A DNA stretch of 64,000 bases from CALECP01 sp964389925 (GTDB lineage: Bacteria; Chloroflexota; Anaerolineae; Promineifilales; Promineifilaceae). The notes beneath the pieces are model-generated. The model had not been told where the DNA came from, made no database searches, and worked only from the letters and a program-made list of their open reading frames with translations. The stretch is from contig CAYMGE010000002.1 of NCBI GenBank assembly GCA_964389925.1, positions 69,040 through 133,039 of the forward strand, written 5' to 3'. The position numbers and the translations under genes were made by a program. Shown here in pieces: positions 52,734 to 61,869 of the stretch (the first letter of the stretch is position 1; each line of letters begins with the position of its first letter).

Positions 52734-53708
52734 ATGAGGCAAAAAACGGAGCCAGAGCGCACAATTCCAACCATTTTTGGGACACTAAAAGCGGGGTTTG
52801 ATTTCACTACACAGCATGGCTGGCTGGTCATTTTGCCGTTTTTGCTCAACACATTACTGTGGGTCGGGCCACGTGTGCAGGTCGCCGATTTGATCTTGAA
52901 CAACCCTGCATTTGAGGAACAGTTGGAAGCGGCGATAGCGATGCAGCCCGATGGCTCGGCCGAGATCGTGACAACATTTATCGAACGCTTTAACCTGCTG
53001 ACACTGATTAGCGTTCCGCTGATTGGCGTTCCAACGCTTTACTCTGGCATCACGCCGGAAACAGTGCCTGTCACGCCGCCAACCTATCAACTGATCGATT
53101 GGGGAAGCGCAGGGCTTAATATGGTGGCTATGCTGGCGATTGGGGTTGTGCTGAGTGCGCTGTTTTATTCGTTAATCACTCGCTTGATCACACAGCCAAC
53201 TGTTGATTGGGGGGATTTCGGCCGAAGCCTGTTTCGCATTACCCTCCAACTGGCGAGCATGCTTATCATTATCGTCATCGGACTCTTTCTTTTCTCAATT
53301 CCGCTCTCCATCATGGCGGCGGTCAGCACACTGGTCAATCCCGGTATCGGTGTCATCATTTTGTTGATGGGGTCTGTCCTCATCATGTGGGCGATCATCT
53401 TTTTAAGTTTTAGTCTACCCACACTGCTTTTTCACGATGGCTCCCCTGCACGCGCTATTTTGAAGAGTGTGCGCTTTTTGCAAAAGCATCTCGCAACGGC
53501 GTTGCCGCTGCTGATGCTGCTTTTTTTGATTCGCAGTTTGACGAATAGTTTGTGGGTATCGGCCGATGACGGTTCATGGCTTACCCTTGTCAGCATAGCG
53601 GGACACGCCTTTGTAGCGACCGCCTTATCAGCCAGTTTATTTATTTTTTATCGAGATCGCGCCGTTTTGACGGTTGCATCACAGTTGGCAGCAAACAGTG
53701 ACCGGTAA
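52734..53708 (+). CDS. Integral membrane protein of unknown function
   Basis: 324 residues, about five to six hydrophobic helices: WLVILPFLLNTLLWVG, a periplasmic-type loop of 100 residues, AGLNMVAMLAIGVVLSALFY, LQLASMLIIIVIGLFLF, PGIGVIILLMGSVLIMWAII, LATALPLLMLLFLI and a last one near TLVSIAGHAFVATALSA. It resembles DUF4013- or YIP1-like proteins in layout, with TIPTIFGTLKAGFDFTTQHG before the first helix. No catalytic motif is seen. It is 59 bp upstream of gyrB and may be co-transcribed with it. Confidence 0.6.
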   Translation: MRQKTEPERTIPTIFGTLKAGFDFTTQHGWLVILPFLLNTLLWVGPRVQVADLILNNPAFEEQLEAAIAMQPDGSAEIVTTFIERFNLLTLISVPLIGVPTLYSGITPETVPVTPPTYQLIDWGSAGLNMVAMLAIGVVLSALFYSLITRLITQPTVDWGDFGRSLFRITLQLASMLIIIVIGLFLFSIPLSIMAAVSTLVNPGIGVIILLMGSVLIMWAIIFLSFSLPTLLFHDGSPARAILKSVRFLQKHLATALPLLMLLFLIRSLTNSLWVSADDGSWLTLVSIAGHAFVATALSASLFIFYRDRAVLTVASQLAANSDR

Positions 53709-53767
53709 ACAGCAAATGCTCTGTATAGAAGCGTTTCTGTTGATGGTGATCCGTTTGCTGAAAAGCT

Positions 53768-55681
53768 ATGTCACAAAACAAGTACGATGCCAGTAGCATT
53801 CAGGTTCTCAAAGGATTAGAGGCGGTTCGCCATCGCCCCGGCATGTATGTCGGTGGGACAGACGTGAAGGCTCTCCACCATCTCGTCTATGAAATTGTAG
53901 ACAACTCGATTGATGAGGCGCTTGCCGGCCGATGCGACAAAATTATCGTGACGATGCACGCGGATGGCAGTGTCAGCGTCTCTGATGATGGTGTGGGTAT
54001 TCCTGTCGCCAAACATCCAACCGAGAAAGTCTCCGCGCTTGAGCTAGTGCATACAACACTACACGCAGGCGGCAAATTTGACAATGATGCCTACAAGGTG
54101 TCTGGTGGTCTTCATGGTGTGGGTGCGGCCGCAGTCAATGCTCTATCTGAGTGGATGGAAGTGACCGTCAAGCGCGATGGTCACGTCTGGCGACAACGCT
54201 ATGAGCGCGGGATTCCCAAGACGCGGGTAAAAAAAATCCGCAAACTCAAAGCGGGTGAGGCGACAGGTACAACAAGCCGCTTTGTACCTGACAAGATTAT
54301 TTTTGAGGAAGTTGAATTTCGCTATGACACGCTGCTCAATCGCTTCCGCGAAATGTCCTTTGTCACAAGCGGCGTTTTCATTACCCTGATCGATGAGCGC
54401 AAAACACCACCGCGTGAAATGAACTTCTATTTTGAGGGGGGTCTCCGCTCTTTTGTGCGCTATCTCAATCGCAATCGTACCGCCCTGCATGATCCCGTTT
54501 ATGCTAACAAAGAGGTCGATAACATCTCGGTGGAAGCAGCAATGCAGTATCACGTCGGTGTTGCCACGACTGAACTTTCCTTTGCAAACACGATTAACAC
54601 CCCTGATGGTGGCTCACATTTGAGTGGCCTGCGTTCCGCAATTACCCGCGTCATCAATAGCTATGCCAAGAAGAATAACTTCTTCAAGGGCAAGGATGAG
54701 AGTTTTAGCGGCGATGACACTCGTGAGGGGTTGACAGCGATTGTCAGCATCAAGCATCCCGATCCACAGTTTGAAAGCCAAACGAAGGTGAAGCTGATGA
54801 ATACAGAAGTCAGCGGGATTGTCGCCTCGATTGCTGGTGACGCGCTGGCGACTTTCTTGGAAGAAAATCCGCGCGACGCGAAGAAAATTATTGAACGCTG
54901 TCTCACCAGCGCACGCGCACGTAGTGCGGCAAAGAAAGCGCGTGAACTGGTCATGCGAAAGAGCGCATTAGAGAGCTTGACGCTGCCGGGCAAGCTAGCC
55001 GACTGCTCTGAGCGCAACCCTGAAAACTGCGAAATCTATATCGTTGAGGGTGACAGCGCAGGCGGTACGGCAAAGCAAGGGCGTGATCGCCATTTTCAAG
55101 CGATCTTGCCACTGCGCGGGAAAATTCTCAATACAGAGCGGGCGCGTCTCGACAAAATTCTCGCCAACAATGAGGTCAAGGCGTTGATCTCTGCGCTTGG
55201 CACGGGGATTGGCGACTCGATGGACATGAGCAATTTGCGCTACGGGCGCGTTATCATCATGACAGATGCTGACGTAGACGGCTCACATATTCGCACGCTG
55301 CTGTTGACTTTCTTCTTCCGCTACATGCCCGATCTGATTAGCAACGGCAACCTCTTTATCGCACAGCCACCGCTCTATCAGGTGAAGACAGGCAAAGATG
55401 TCCACTACACGTACACGCAAGGACAGCAAGATAGGCTCATCAAGCGTCTCAGCAACGCTCGCAAAGTCAATGTTCAACGTTATAAGGGTCTAGGCGAAAT
55501 GAACGCCGAGCAGCTTTGGGAAACAACGATGGATCCCGAAGAGCGCACGCTGTTGCGTGTCAATGTTGAGGATGCGGTGTTGGCAGATCAGACATTTGAT
55601 ATGTTGATGGGGAGTGAGGTTGCGCCACGTCGGCGGTTTATTACGACGAATGCGGCCGAAGTTCGCAACTTGGATATTTAG
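53768..55681 (+). CDS. gyrB: DNA gyrase subunit B
   Basis: 637 residues, a normal length for the short form without the proteobacterial insertion. GHKL ATPase: VRHRPGMYVGGTDV, EIVDNSIDEALAG, DDGVGIPV, SGGLHGVGAAAVNALS. Transducer, then TOPRIM: VEGDSAGGTAKQGRDRHFQA, PLRGKILN, IMTDADVDGSHI, and the QRYKGLGEMNAEQLWETTMD box. C-terminal end RRRFITTNAAEVRNLDI. It supercoils DNA with GyrA, which is not in the window. ParE cannot be wholly excluded, but the overall sequence is gyrB-like. The transposon end begins 18 bp after its stop. It lacks an exact TCGGCCGA, having only near matches. Confidence 0.95.
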   Translation: MSQNKYDASSIQVLKGLEAVRHRPGMYVGGTDVKALHHLVYEIVDNSIDEALAGRCDKIIVTMHADGSVSVSDDGVGIPVAKHPTEKVSALELVHTTLHAGGKFDNDAYKVSGGLHGVGAAAVNALSEWMEVTVKRDGHVWRQRYERGIPKTRVKKIRKLKAGEATGTTSRFVPDKIIFEEVEFRYDTLLNRFREMSFVTSGVFITLIDERKTPPREMNFYFEGGLRSFVRYLNRNRTALHDPVYANKEVDNISVEAAMQYHVGVATTELSFANTINTPDGGSHLSGLRSAITRVINSYAKKNNFFKGKDESFSGDDTREGLTAIVSIKHPDPQFESQTKVKLMNTEVSGIVASIAGDALATFLEENPRDAKKIIERCLTSARARSAAKKARELVMRKSALESLTLPGKLADCSERNPENCEIYIVEGDSAGGTAKQGRDRHFQAILPLRGKILNTERARLDKILANNEVKALISALGTGIGDSMDMSNLRYGRVIIMTDADVDGSHIRTLLLTFFFRYMPDLISNGNLFIAQPPLYQVKTGKDVHYTYTQGQQDRLIKRLSNARKVNVQRYKGLGEMNAEQLWETTMDPEERTLLRVNVEDAVLADQTFDMLMGSEVAPRRRFITTNAAEVRNLDI

Positions 55682-55699
55682 TTGTTCGCTCTTGTAGGA

Positions 55700-55782
55700 T
55701 GTCTTAAAAAGTGAGATCGGTGTCTTAAATAATGAGATCGAGTACGAAATCACAAAATTTGAGATGTCAGAAAAAATGAGAC
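55700..55782 (+). repeat. Transposon end with four TnsB-type repeats
   Basis: TGTCTTAAAAAGTGAGATCG at 55700-55719, TGTCTTAAATAATGAGATCG at 55721-55740, a weaker copy within 55744-55766 (ATCACAAAATTTGAGATG), and TGTCAGAAAAAATGAGAC at 55765-55782. The spacing of 21-22 bp, shared TGTC and TGAGAT cores and terminal TGT are what Tn7 and Tn5053-type ends look like. Confidence 0.85.
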
Positions 55783-55793
55783 TGCCCTACTTC

Positions 55794-55824
55794 AAGCCCA
55801 TCCATTGAGATGGGCTTGTTTTTT
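55794..55824 (+). terminator. Intrinsic terminator just inside the transposon end
   Basis: AAGCCCATC (55794-55802) and GATGGGCTT (55809-55817) form a perfect 9-bp stem, followed by GTTTTTT (55818-55824). It can stop transcripts entering from gyrB. The ATG of the next gene directly follows the T-run, so that gene would be leaderless or use another promoter. Confidence 0.85.
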
Positions 55825-56775
55825 ATGTCATTCACAAGTGAGTTTGTACAGGGTGTTTTAGAGTGGCTGATTTTGCCAGATGATGTGTCAGAAGATGAAT
55901 TACTTAAACGAACGGAAGCACTGAATAAGGCTGTAAAGCGTTACACAAACAATGCCGACACAAAATCTGTGATCCCTCGATTGTGGCGCGAGATTGATCG
56001 TCTTCAAACTCTTGTTGCCCAAGACGATCCAGCCATCTATGAACCGATAGTTTGGTTTTACGAATTGTTAGATGCTGTTCGGATTTATGCTGATACAAGA
56101 CGGCATGAGTTGGGTTTTGAAATCGGCCGAATCTCACGCATTCTCCATAATCAAAAAGCTACCTCTCCCACTCAACTTATCTCTCAGATACTTAATGCGG
56201 TTAACCTTAATGAATCACCTTTGGACGAAGAAAACGCTACCGACATCAAGGCGGTGGCAGATTACATTCAATGCCCTTACCGATACAAATTGCGCTACGT
56301 GGCAGGTATTCAACCACTTCCATTTGGTGATGAGACAAGTCTGCGCGATTACTTCTATAACCAAAATGCGCCACTTCACGATAAGCAGAAAAAGATGATA
56401 GACAGTTTAGAGGTGATGGGGATTTGGCCGAATCAACGCATCCAACAACGACTCCAGACCACAATTGACGGACAGCTAATTTATGGAGATGTAGACCTTG
56501 ATCTTAGCGAAACGTTGCGCGATATTCGACTTGCTTGGCAACCTGAATACGAGGTGCAGTTACAGTTTGCGAAGGATGTGTTGGGGCTAGAATCGGCCGA
56601 AATCATTGACGTTTCCGCAAGTTATCATCACTGGATGCTCGTTCGACATGCGATTGTAAATGACGAAATCAAGCCAGCATTAGAGGGAATAACTACTCAA
56701 CGCTTTGACCCACTTCCAGAAAAGTCGAAATGTAAGCGATGTGGTGTACGTCTACTCTGTCGCTATCGGAAGTGA
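55825..56775 (+). CDS. Cas4/PD-(D/E)XK-like protein with four cysteines, catalytic core degenerate
   Basis: 316 residues from ATG 55825. The N-terminal half is helical. From about residue 150 it carries VADYIQCPYRYKLRYVAGIQ, the Cys-Pro-aromatic motif that opens Cas4 and AddB/RecB-type nuclease domains, and it ends with CKRCGVRLLCRYRK, the three-cysteine Fe-S closing motif. Between them GDVDLDLS may hold the Asp, but the expected E/D-x-K segment is not seen (AEIIDVSASYHHW), so nuclease activity is doubtful. It is the only plus-strand gene near this transposon end and converges with tniQ, overlapping its 3' end by 24 bp. It could be cargo or an accessory. Two TCGGCCGA octamers suggest long residence in this host. 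Confidence 0.6.
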   Translation: MSFTSEFVQGVLEWLILPDDVSEDELLKRTEALNKAVKRYTNNADTKSVIPRLWREIDRLQTLVAQDDPAIYEPIVWFYELLDAVRIYADTRRHELGFEIGRISRILHNQKATSPTQLISQILNAVNLNESPLDEENATDIKAVADYIQCPYRYKLRYVAGIQPLPFGDETSLRDYFYNQNAPLHDKQKKMIDSLEVMGIWPNQRIQQRLQTTIDGQLIYGDVDLDLSETLRDIRLAWQPEYEVQLQFAKDVLGLESAEIIDVSASYHHWMLVRHAIVNDEIKPALEGITTQRFDPLPEKSKCKRCGVRLLCRYRK

Positions 56776-58752
56776 ATTGGCAAAGAAAAGGTAGTGTTTG
56801 CATCCGTCTATTGTCGGCCCTGATACAGGCATTGGATCAAGCGTGCCTGCATTGATTTTTGCAATCAGATGACCACGACTCAGACCCAATCGTTTCGCCA
56901 TTTGTGGAGTAGTAAGGCGATTATTCGGCCGAAAGCGAATCACTTCCTCGCGTCGAAATAGATAGCGATGCAATCCATCCACTTCACCGCCAGAAATAGG
57001 ATGGAGACGACCATTACGCGCCCATTTCTGTACGGTTAGTATCCCCACCCCCATAATCTCGGCGGCTTGTTCTGTCCATACATAGTTGTCCCAAAACTTT
57101 AGGATTTTCTGCCGTTCAAGCGGATGAGTGAGCAAACCACGTGCAATCCATTTTTTCAGGATATGAGTCCGTTTCAAGCCCAGTAGCTTTGTACTTTCTT
57201 GCACAGAAAGAATAGGCTTGGTCTGATTCAAACGCTCACGCAGCTTCTCTATCTCCTCCGAACACACCAGCCATTGCTCATATAACGTCAAATGCCCTTC
57301 CAACGCTGCCTGAATAATCAGTGCAACAGTATACTGATGACGCGACAACACTCGTGTCGCGGATTGTATGGTCTTCCACCTGTGTGGTTTTGATTGCGTA
57401 ATTTGAGCTTGTAGATCACCCACGGATTTAGGACAAATTCGCCACTTTTGCGTTTCGTCAACCGTTGCTCCACGCACAACTGTCAATATACCTAACTGGC
57501 ACAATTCAGACACAGTAGAGGAAGAGAGGTTAAGCCTGTCTGCCGTCTCTCCCAGTGATAGAGCGTCGTCTAACTGCTTCCTATAACCATCGACCGATTT
57601 CCTTAACACACGCCCCGTCCAATCATCATGCGTTGCAATTACATTAGCCTCAATTAGCGTTCGCAACGATGATTCTGAAACATGAAGCACATCACTTGCC
57701 TCTTTTACTGTTATGTAATCAGGTGCATCAACAACACGCTGAGTTTTCATAACGGATGCGGATAAAGGGTATGATTGTTGTAGATATTGATTAAATGCTT
57801 CCTGCACACAAGCAATGTCGCGCCACTCACGCTCTAAGTACACAGTGTATAGAGAGCCAAAATCCGTTTGGACACGATGCGTTTTGTCTATGGTGATTGC
57901 GTCAAGAAACCTATGAAATCCGTGCGGCCAATCGCGTAATCCGTTCACAGCTACATCAACAAGCAGTAGCGTTTGCACAGGTTCCCAAATGCGTTTCGTT
58001 GTTAAAATGCTTTCTCTCGCACCTATAGGGGCAATTGACCTGTCTATAAGGTTTGGATGGTGGGCAACAACACGGCTAAGACCGCGAATCAACCGTAGCA
58101 AGTCAGGAATAGAAACAGGAGGAAGTCCTTCGAGTATCGTAGCTTTTTCAAAAAGAGAGTAGATGAGATTTTGTGAATCGCTATTGACTAAATGAATGGG
58201 GCTTGTGCGTAAATCAAACTCACAGGCTGGGCATTTATGTGCCACAACGCTTTTCACATTAAGGGCTTGCTGACAAGCAGGACACGCATCGTGTAACAGA
58301 CAACTATGCTCGTCGCAGATGACAAGCCACTTATTCATCCAACGAATGAGGTGTGTATCACTCTCTTGCAAACATCGTGGACAATAGTGGATGCGCTTGC
58401 TTGAGCCAGAATAAACTTTAATCGCGCCTTTTGAAGCGAACACTAATTGTTCGCTTTGTATTGGCGCATTATCAATAATGGAAGCATAGCGATGGAAAGT
58501 TCCCTGCCACAATTCTTGTACGGAACGTCCAACAAGCTCGGACAAGATACGGTATGTGTCTGGATGATGTGGGTGGACAAGATTATCCCCTGCCTCAATC
58601 ATCCGTGAGCGCACTATCGTTTCCATGAATCGCTTTGGTTCATAGGCGTTTGCATCATGTAACCATGCAAGTAGCGATTGTAGAGATTCACCATCTCTGA
58701 GAGGCCGCTGAATTAACAGTGGCCTCTCAGATAAGAGCGTAGGAGTTGTCAT
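56752..58752 (-). CDS. TniQ/TnsD-type target-selection protein with several HTH modules
   Basis: 666 residues. The N-terminal TniQ domain has the zinc-ribbon series HYCPRCLQESDTHL, WLVICDEHSCLLHDACPACQ and KCPACEFDL. The second half carries a series of MerR/excisionase-like helix-turn-helix units: TVKEASDVLHVSESSLRTLI, LGETADRLNLSSSTVSELCQ, SVQESTKLLGLKRTHILKKW, EQAAEIMGVGILTVQKWAR and PQMAKRLGLSRGHLIAKI. TnsD proteins bind a fixed chromosomal site and recruit TnsC. The long reading platform and the position of the element beside gyrB suggest it reads the gyrB 3' end. Its ATG overlaps the tnsC stop by 4 bp. Confidence 0.88.
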   Translation of the reverse strand: MTTPTLLSERPLLIQRPLRDGESLQSLLAWLHDANAYEPKRFMETIVRSRMIEAGDNLVHPHHPDTYRILSELVGRSVQELWQGTFHRYASIIDNAPIQSEQLVFASKGAIKVYSGSSKRIHYCPRCLQESDTHLIRWMNKWLVICDEHSCLLHDACPACQQALNVKSVVAHKCPACEFDLRTSPIHLVNSDSQNLIYSLFEKATILEGLPPVSIPDLLRLIRGLSRVVAHHPNLIDRSIAPIGARESILTTKRIWEPVQTLLLVDVAVNGLRDWPHGFHRFLDAITIDKTHRVQTDFGSLYTVYLEREWRDIACVQEAFNQYLQQSYPLSASVMKTQRVVDAPDYITVKEASDVLHVSESSLRTLIEANVIATHDDWTGRVLRKSVDGYRKQLDDALSLGETADRLNLSSSTVSELCQLGILTVVRGATVDETQKWRICPKSVGDLQAQITQSKPHRWKTIQSATRVLSRHQYTVALIIQAALEGHLTLYEQWLVCSEEIEKLRERLNQTKPILSVQESTKLLGLKRTHILKKWIARGLLTHPLERQKILKFWDNYVWTEQAAEIMGVGILTVQKWARNGRLHPISGGEVDGLHRYLFRREEVIRFRPNNRLTTPQMAKRLGLSRGHLIAKINAGTLDPMPVSGPTIDGCKHYLFFANSLPIATE

Positions 58753-59759
58753 CGTTTGGTTAGCACCTCATTGGCAGAGATAACCTTCGGCTTGCGTTGT
58801 TTAGAACGGTTGCTGACAGCTTCAGGCGGGGCTGGGGGTAAGATGCCAGCCTCTTGTGACCAAAAACGCATATTTGCTGGTGTGAGAAACGGGTTTTCGC
58901 GCTTGGTCACATACCGCACACGACGCTCGTAAGCAGTCGCCAGATCATCAAGCGTCAACGTATGTCCAGTAGCCTCACGCTTCGCTCGACTACACAACTG
59001 CATGATATTCTTCATGAGTCCACCTGTCGCATGATGTATTCGGCGCATCATTTCTGTTGTTTGGAGTTCGGAAGCAAGCTCAACTTCTAATGCTCTAAGC
59101 ACGTAGCTAATCACTGTGGAAAACTCTTTGTTAGTTGCATTTGGAGAGTTGTCCCAACCAAATGGTTCTAACTTTTCCTCTGCAAACAGACGGCGTAGTT
59201 GCTTGCTATCATCAAGGATTTGCTTGACGCGCTCATCAACTCCCACGACCAGATAAACCGCTCTCGTCTCCTTGATTAGCACCTTTAGCCAGTCCGCTAC
59301 ATCTCGCAGAATACGATTGGTTTTTCGATCAATGAGATGATGAAAATCATCGCAAATGATTAGCGTAACATCGCATTTTGCGATGTATGTGCGGATGCGT
59401 CTGTTTAGATTTGGCTGAGTCCCTTTGAAGGGTTGAGGGTCGCCAAGAGCGTCGAGAATAGCACTTGACATACCCTTTGGTGTTACAGGATGCGGGGTTT
59501 CTATATACAACACTGGAATTTTCCATCCTGAATCAGTCTTATAACGAGGATAAAGATCAGCGAAGGATTGAACGAGCGTAGATTTACCTACGCCCGGTTC
59601 ACCGTATAGATGGAAGCACTGTGCTTCTCCATTTTCTATGGTCTCCTTGATACAATCCTCGATAGCTCGTTGAAGCTGTTTGAATCGAGGATGCTTGATA
59701 ACGATATTCGCTTGACAATGTTTATCGTCTCTTGGAATGCTAGGAAGTCTCGCGGACAT
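58749..59759 (-). CDS. tnsC: TnsC/TniB-type AAA+ ATPase of transposition
   Basis: 336 residues from the ATG at 59757-59759, which has a strong GGGAGGTGG site just upstream; an ATG at 59780 is less likely. AAA+ motifs: Walker A LYGEPGVGKSTLVQSF, Walker B VTLIICDDFHHL, sensor region AVYLVVGVDERV and a later arginine-rich helical lid. It links the target-selector TniQ to the TnsAB transposase and sets target immunity. It overlaps tnsB by 20 bp. Confidence 0.9.
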   Translation of the reverse strand: MSARLPSIPRDDKHCQANIVIKHPRFKQLQRAIEDCIKETIENGEAQCFHLYGEPGVGKSTLVQSFADLYPRYKTDSGWKIPVLYIETPHPVTPKGMSSAILDALGDPQPFKGTQPNLNRRIRTYIAKCDVTLIICDDFHHLIDRKTNRILRDVADWLKVLIKETRAVYLVVGVDERVKQILDDSKQLRRLFAEEKLEPFGWDNSPNATNKEFSTVISYVLRALEVELASELQTTEMMRRIHHATGGLMKNIMQLCSRAKREATGHTLTLDDLATAYERRVRYVTKRENPFLTPANMRFWSQEAGILPPAPPEAVSNRSKQRKPKVISANEVLTKR

Positions 59760-61869
59760 GCTCCACCTCCCACTCATCATCTGACACGGTAACTGGTGTC
59801 AACACTGCTGGTTCCGCCACTTTTTCAGGAGTCTGGATGGGTTCTGACTGACTTTGAATACGATTAGCATTTGCTCCGCTTTCCTCATAACGCGCTATCT
59901 TTTTACGTGTCGTGATCTTGCGGTGATTACGCTTGCTCTGCGCGACAATTTCTCGCACCCGTCGTTTGGCTTTAGCCAACCCCGCACGATTGACCTTGCC
60001 CATCTCACGGCGACAGAAAGCGCGGATGATGTCGTGTTTGTACTTAGACATCCCTTGGACATACTCCTGATCCAAAGCTGGCACGGTGATGTAGGTGTTG
60101 TCAAAGTGGTTGTAGACATGAATTTTGCTGATGTCGTCAGGATGGATTTTCACCTTGACTTTTTCCTTCTTTTTCAGCTGCATACGCAAAGGTAACAAGT
60201 CAGGATGGTTATAACGCAAACAATCAATTTCGATGCCGTAATGGAAAAGAGAACGGTCTTCCTTATGCGCTAATATAACGTCCAAGTCTTGTGAGTTATC
60301 AGGTAGGCGGGGCCGAAAACCCTCCGTCCACCACGCTTCCCAGCGTTTTGCAGGAATGCCTTGGATCCCCCTGTGAAAATCTTGGGCGTAGTGATCGATA
60401 AGAAATGTCGTCAGAGCCTTATCTAAATCTTGCAGGGTTAATTTAGCGAGTTGCAGGCTACGATAATCACCCTTTGCGAAAATGTTGCTGAAAGTTGTGC
60501 CGTCAATGGTGTGCAAAACACCATCATTCACTGTGCGGAAAATCCGTTCTATCGCACCCTTAAAGTGTGGAGTCCTTCTTGGCATGTACACGGGGTTAAT
60601 ACCTAGCGAGGCGCACGCATCACTTAGAGAGCTACTCTTAAACTCCTTACCTCGGTCAACGGCAAAATCGCGCCAGAGTCCATAGGCGACCCATTGATTC
60701 TGAGTGCCATGTGACTCGCTTGTATCTGGCTTAGGTCTGATAGCATGTGCCATCGCATACATGACAGATTTATACGAAGGTGGTTCAAAACCCAGATAGT
60801 ATCCCAGTGGATATTTGGTTGCAGTATCTAGTAGACAGGTCAATGTAGGCCGCCCCATTGGTAAGCCGTCTTCTGCATCGACTACGTTAGTGTCACAAGG
60901 ACTATGATCAGCTTCAACCCGAATCAAAGGGCGATCTGGTCGCTTCATCTGTCCATATTGTGCAAACTCACGGTCTGCGGCTTGTTTGCCGTGTGTAGCA
61001 ATATAGACGCTTTTTATTTTCAGAGCTGTGATCCGTCGATACACTGTGCTAGGAGATGGAGGTGTTAACCTCATGCACATTGCCACTTGTTTTTCTGTGA
61101 CCCGTTGACCAGTAACAGCTTCCAATCGTGACCTTTCAACTTCTGTAATCGGTTCATTAGTTACAAGTGGGCGACCGATAATTGACTCAATTTGATTTCT
61201 CTGCGGCGCACGGAGGGTATTCTCTTCTTCAACCCGTAAAAATGTTTCTTTATGCACATCTTCATAGCTGACATGTTCACGTCGCATATACAGCTCATTT
61301 ATCACAGTCTCTAAGATCGCCTCAACATCTGGCGAAAGATAGTTTTTTCGCCCCTTTGCAGGTGTATTAGGGATGAGAGCGCGTATGTCGTATTCTGCCT
61401 TTGCATAGTCCAACATCCAACGACGTACTGTTGAAAAACTAGATGATGTACGAATCCTTTTTCCTTCACTGTCAACTATCCTCACATGCTCTGGAAAGGC
61501 ATTCATAGCTATAATTTTCGCAACCTCACCGCATCGATCCAACACATCTTGGTTAGTGCGCTGTTCTAAGCGTGCCAAATCATCAATAACCCAATGACGG
61601 TATTTTGCTGTTAGCTGTTGACGTTCGCTGCAATCGTCTAACGCACGCACGGAGTCGCGGACTACGATAGAAAGGGAATCATCAGCCTGTGAAAAATACA
61701 GGTCGCCATCAAACAACGCATTTAGCAAAGTTTGCTCACTGACAGTCTCAAACGCTCCCGACTGTAAATCTACAATGTTGAATCGCTGATCAGGCAATAT
61801 CTCTGTGACTTGGTAAGAAATATCCATCCAAGTGAACGTCGAATTGTAAGTGAACCGATTAACGCTCAT
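59740..61869 (-). CDS. tnsB: TnsB/TniA-type DDE transposase
   Basis: 709 residues. N-terminal HTH domains (residues about 100-290) include KQVAMCMRLTPPSPSTVYRR. The rve catalytic core has Asp in IRVEADHSPCDTNVVD, Asp in DFAVDRGKEFKSSSL and Glu in HFKGAIERIFRTVND. A Mu-type C-terminal barrel (KVKIHPDDISKIHVYNHFD) and a tail follow that probably contacts TnsC. It cuts and joins the 3' ends of the element after binding the TGTC repeats. ATG at 61869 with GGAGG upstream; overlaps tnsA by 11 bp. Confidence 0.93.
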   Translation of the reverse strand: MSVNRFTYNSTFTWMDISYQVTEILPDQRFNIVDLQSGAFETVSEQTLLNALFDGDLYFSQADDSLSIVVRDSVRALDDCSERQQLTAKYRHWVIDDLARLEQRTNQDVLDRCGEVAKIIAMNAFPEHVRIVDSEGKRIRTSSSFSTVRRWMLDYAKAEYDIRALIPNTPAKGRKNYLSPDVEAILETVINELYMRREHVSYEDVHKETFLRVEEENTLRAPQRNQIESIIGRPLVTNEPITEVERSRLEAVTGQRVTEKQVAMCMRLTPPSPSTVYRRITALKIKSVYIATHGKQAADREFAQYGQMKRPDRPLIRVEADHSPCDTNVVDAEDGLPMGRPTLTCLLDTATKYPLGYYLGFEPPSYKSVMYAMAHAIRPKPDTSESHGTQNQWVAYGLWRDFAVDRGKEFKSSSLSDACASLGINPVYMPRRTPHFKGAIERIFRTVNDGVLHTIDGTTFSNIFAKGDYRSLQLAKLTLQDLDKALTTFLIDHYAQDFHRGIQGIPAKRWEAWWTEGFRPRLPDNSQDLDVILAHKEDRSLFHYGIEIDCLRYNHPDLLPLRMQLKKKEKVKVKIHPDDISKIHVYNHFDNTYITVPALDQEYVQGMSKYKHDIIRAFCRREMGKVNRAGLAKAKRRVREIVAQSKRNHRKITTRKKIARYEESGANANRIQSQSEPIQTPEKVAEPAVLTPVTVSDDEWEVEHVRETS

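Noticed and set aside
55825..56775. A CRISPR-linked Cas4 and hence a CRISPR-guided Tn7-like element
   Set aside because: No other cas gene, no repeat-spacer array and no intact nuclease motif are in the window, and a TnsD-like selector is present, so site-specific targeting is the simpler reading.
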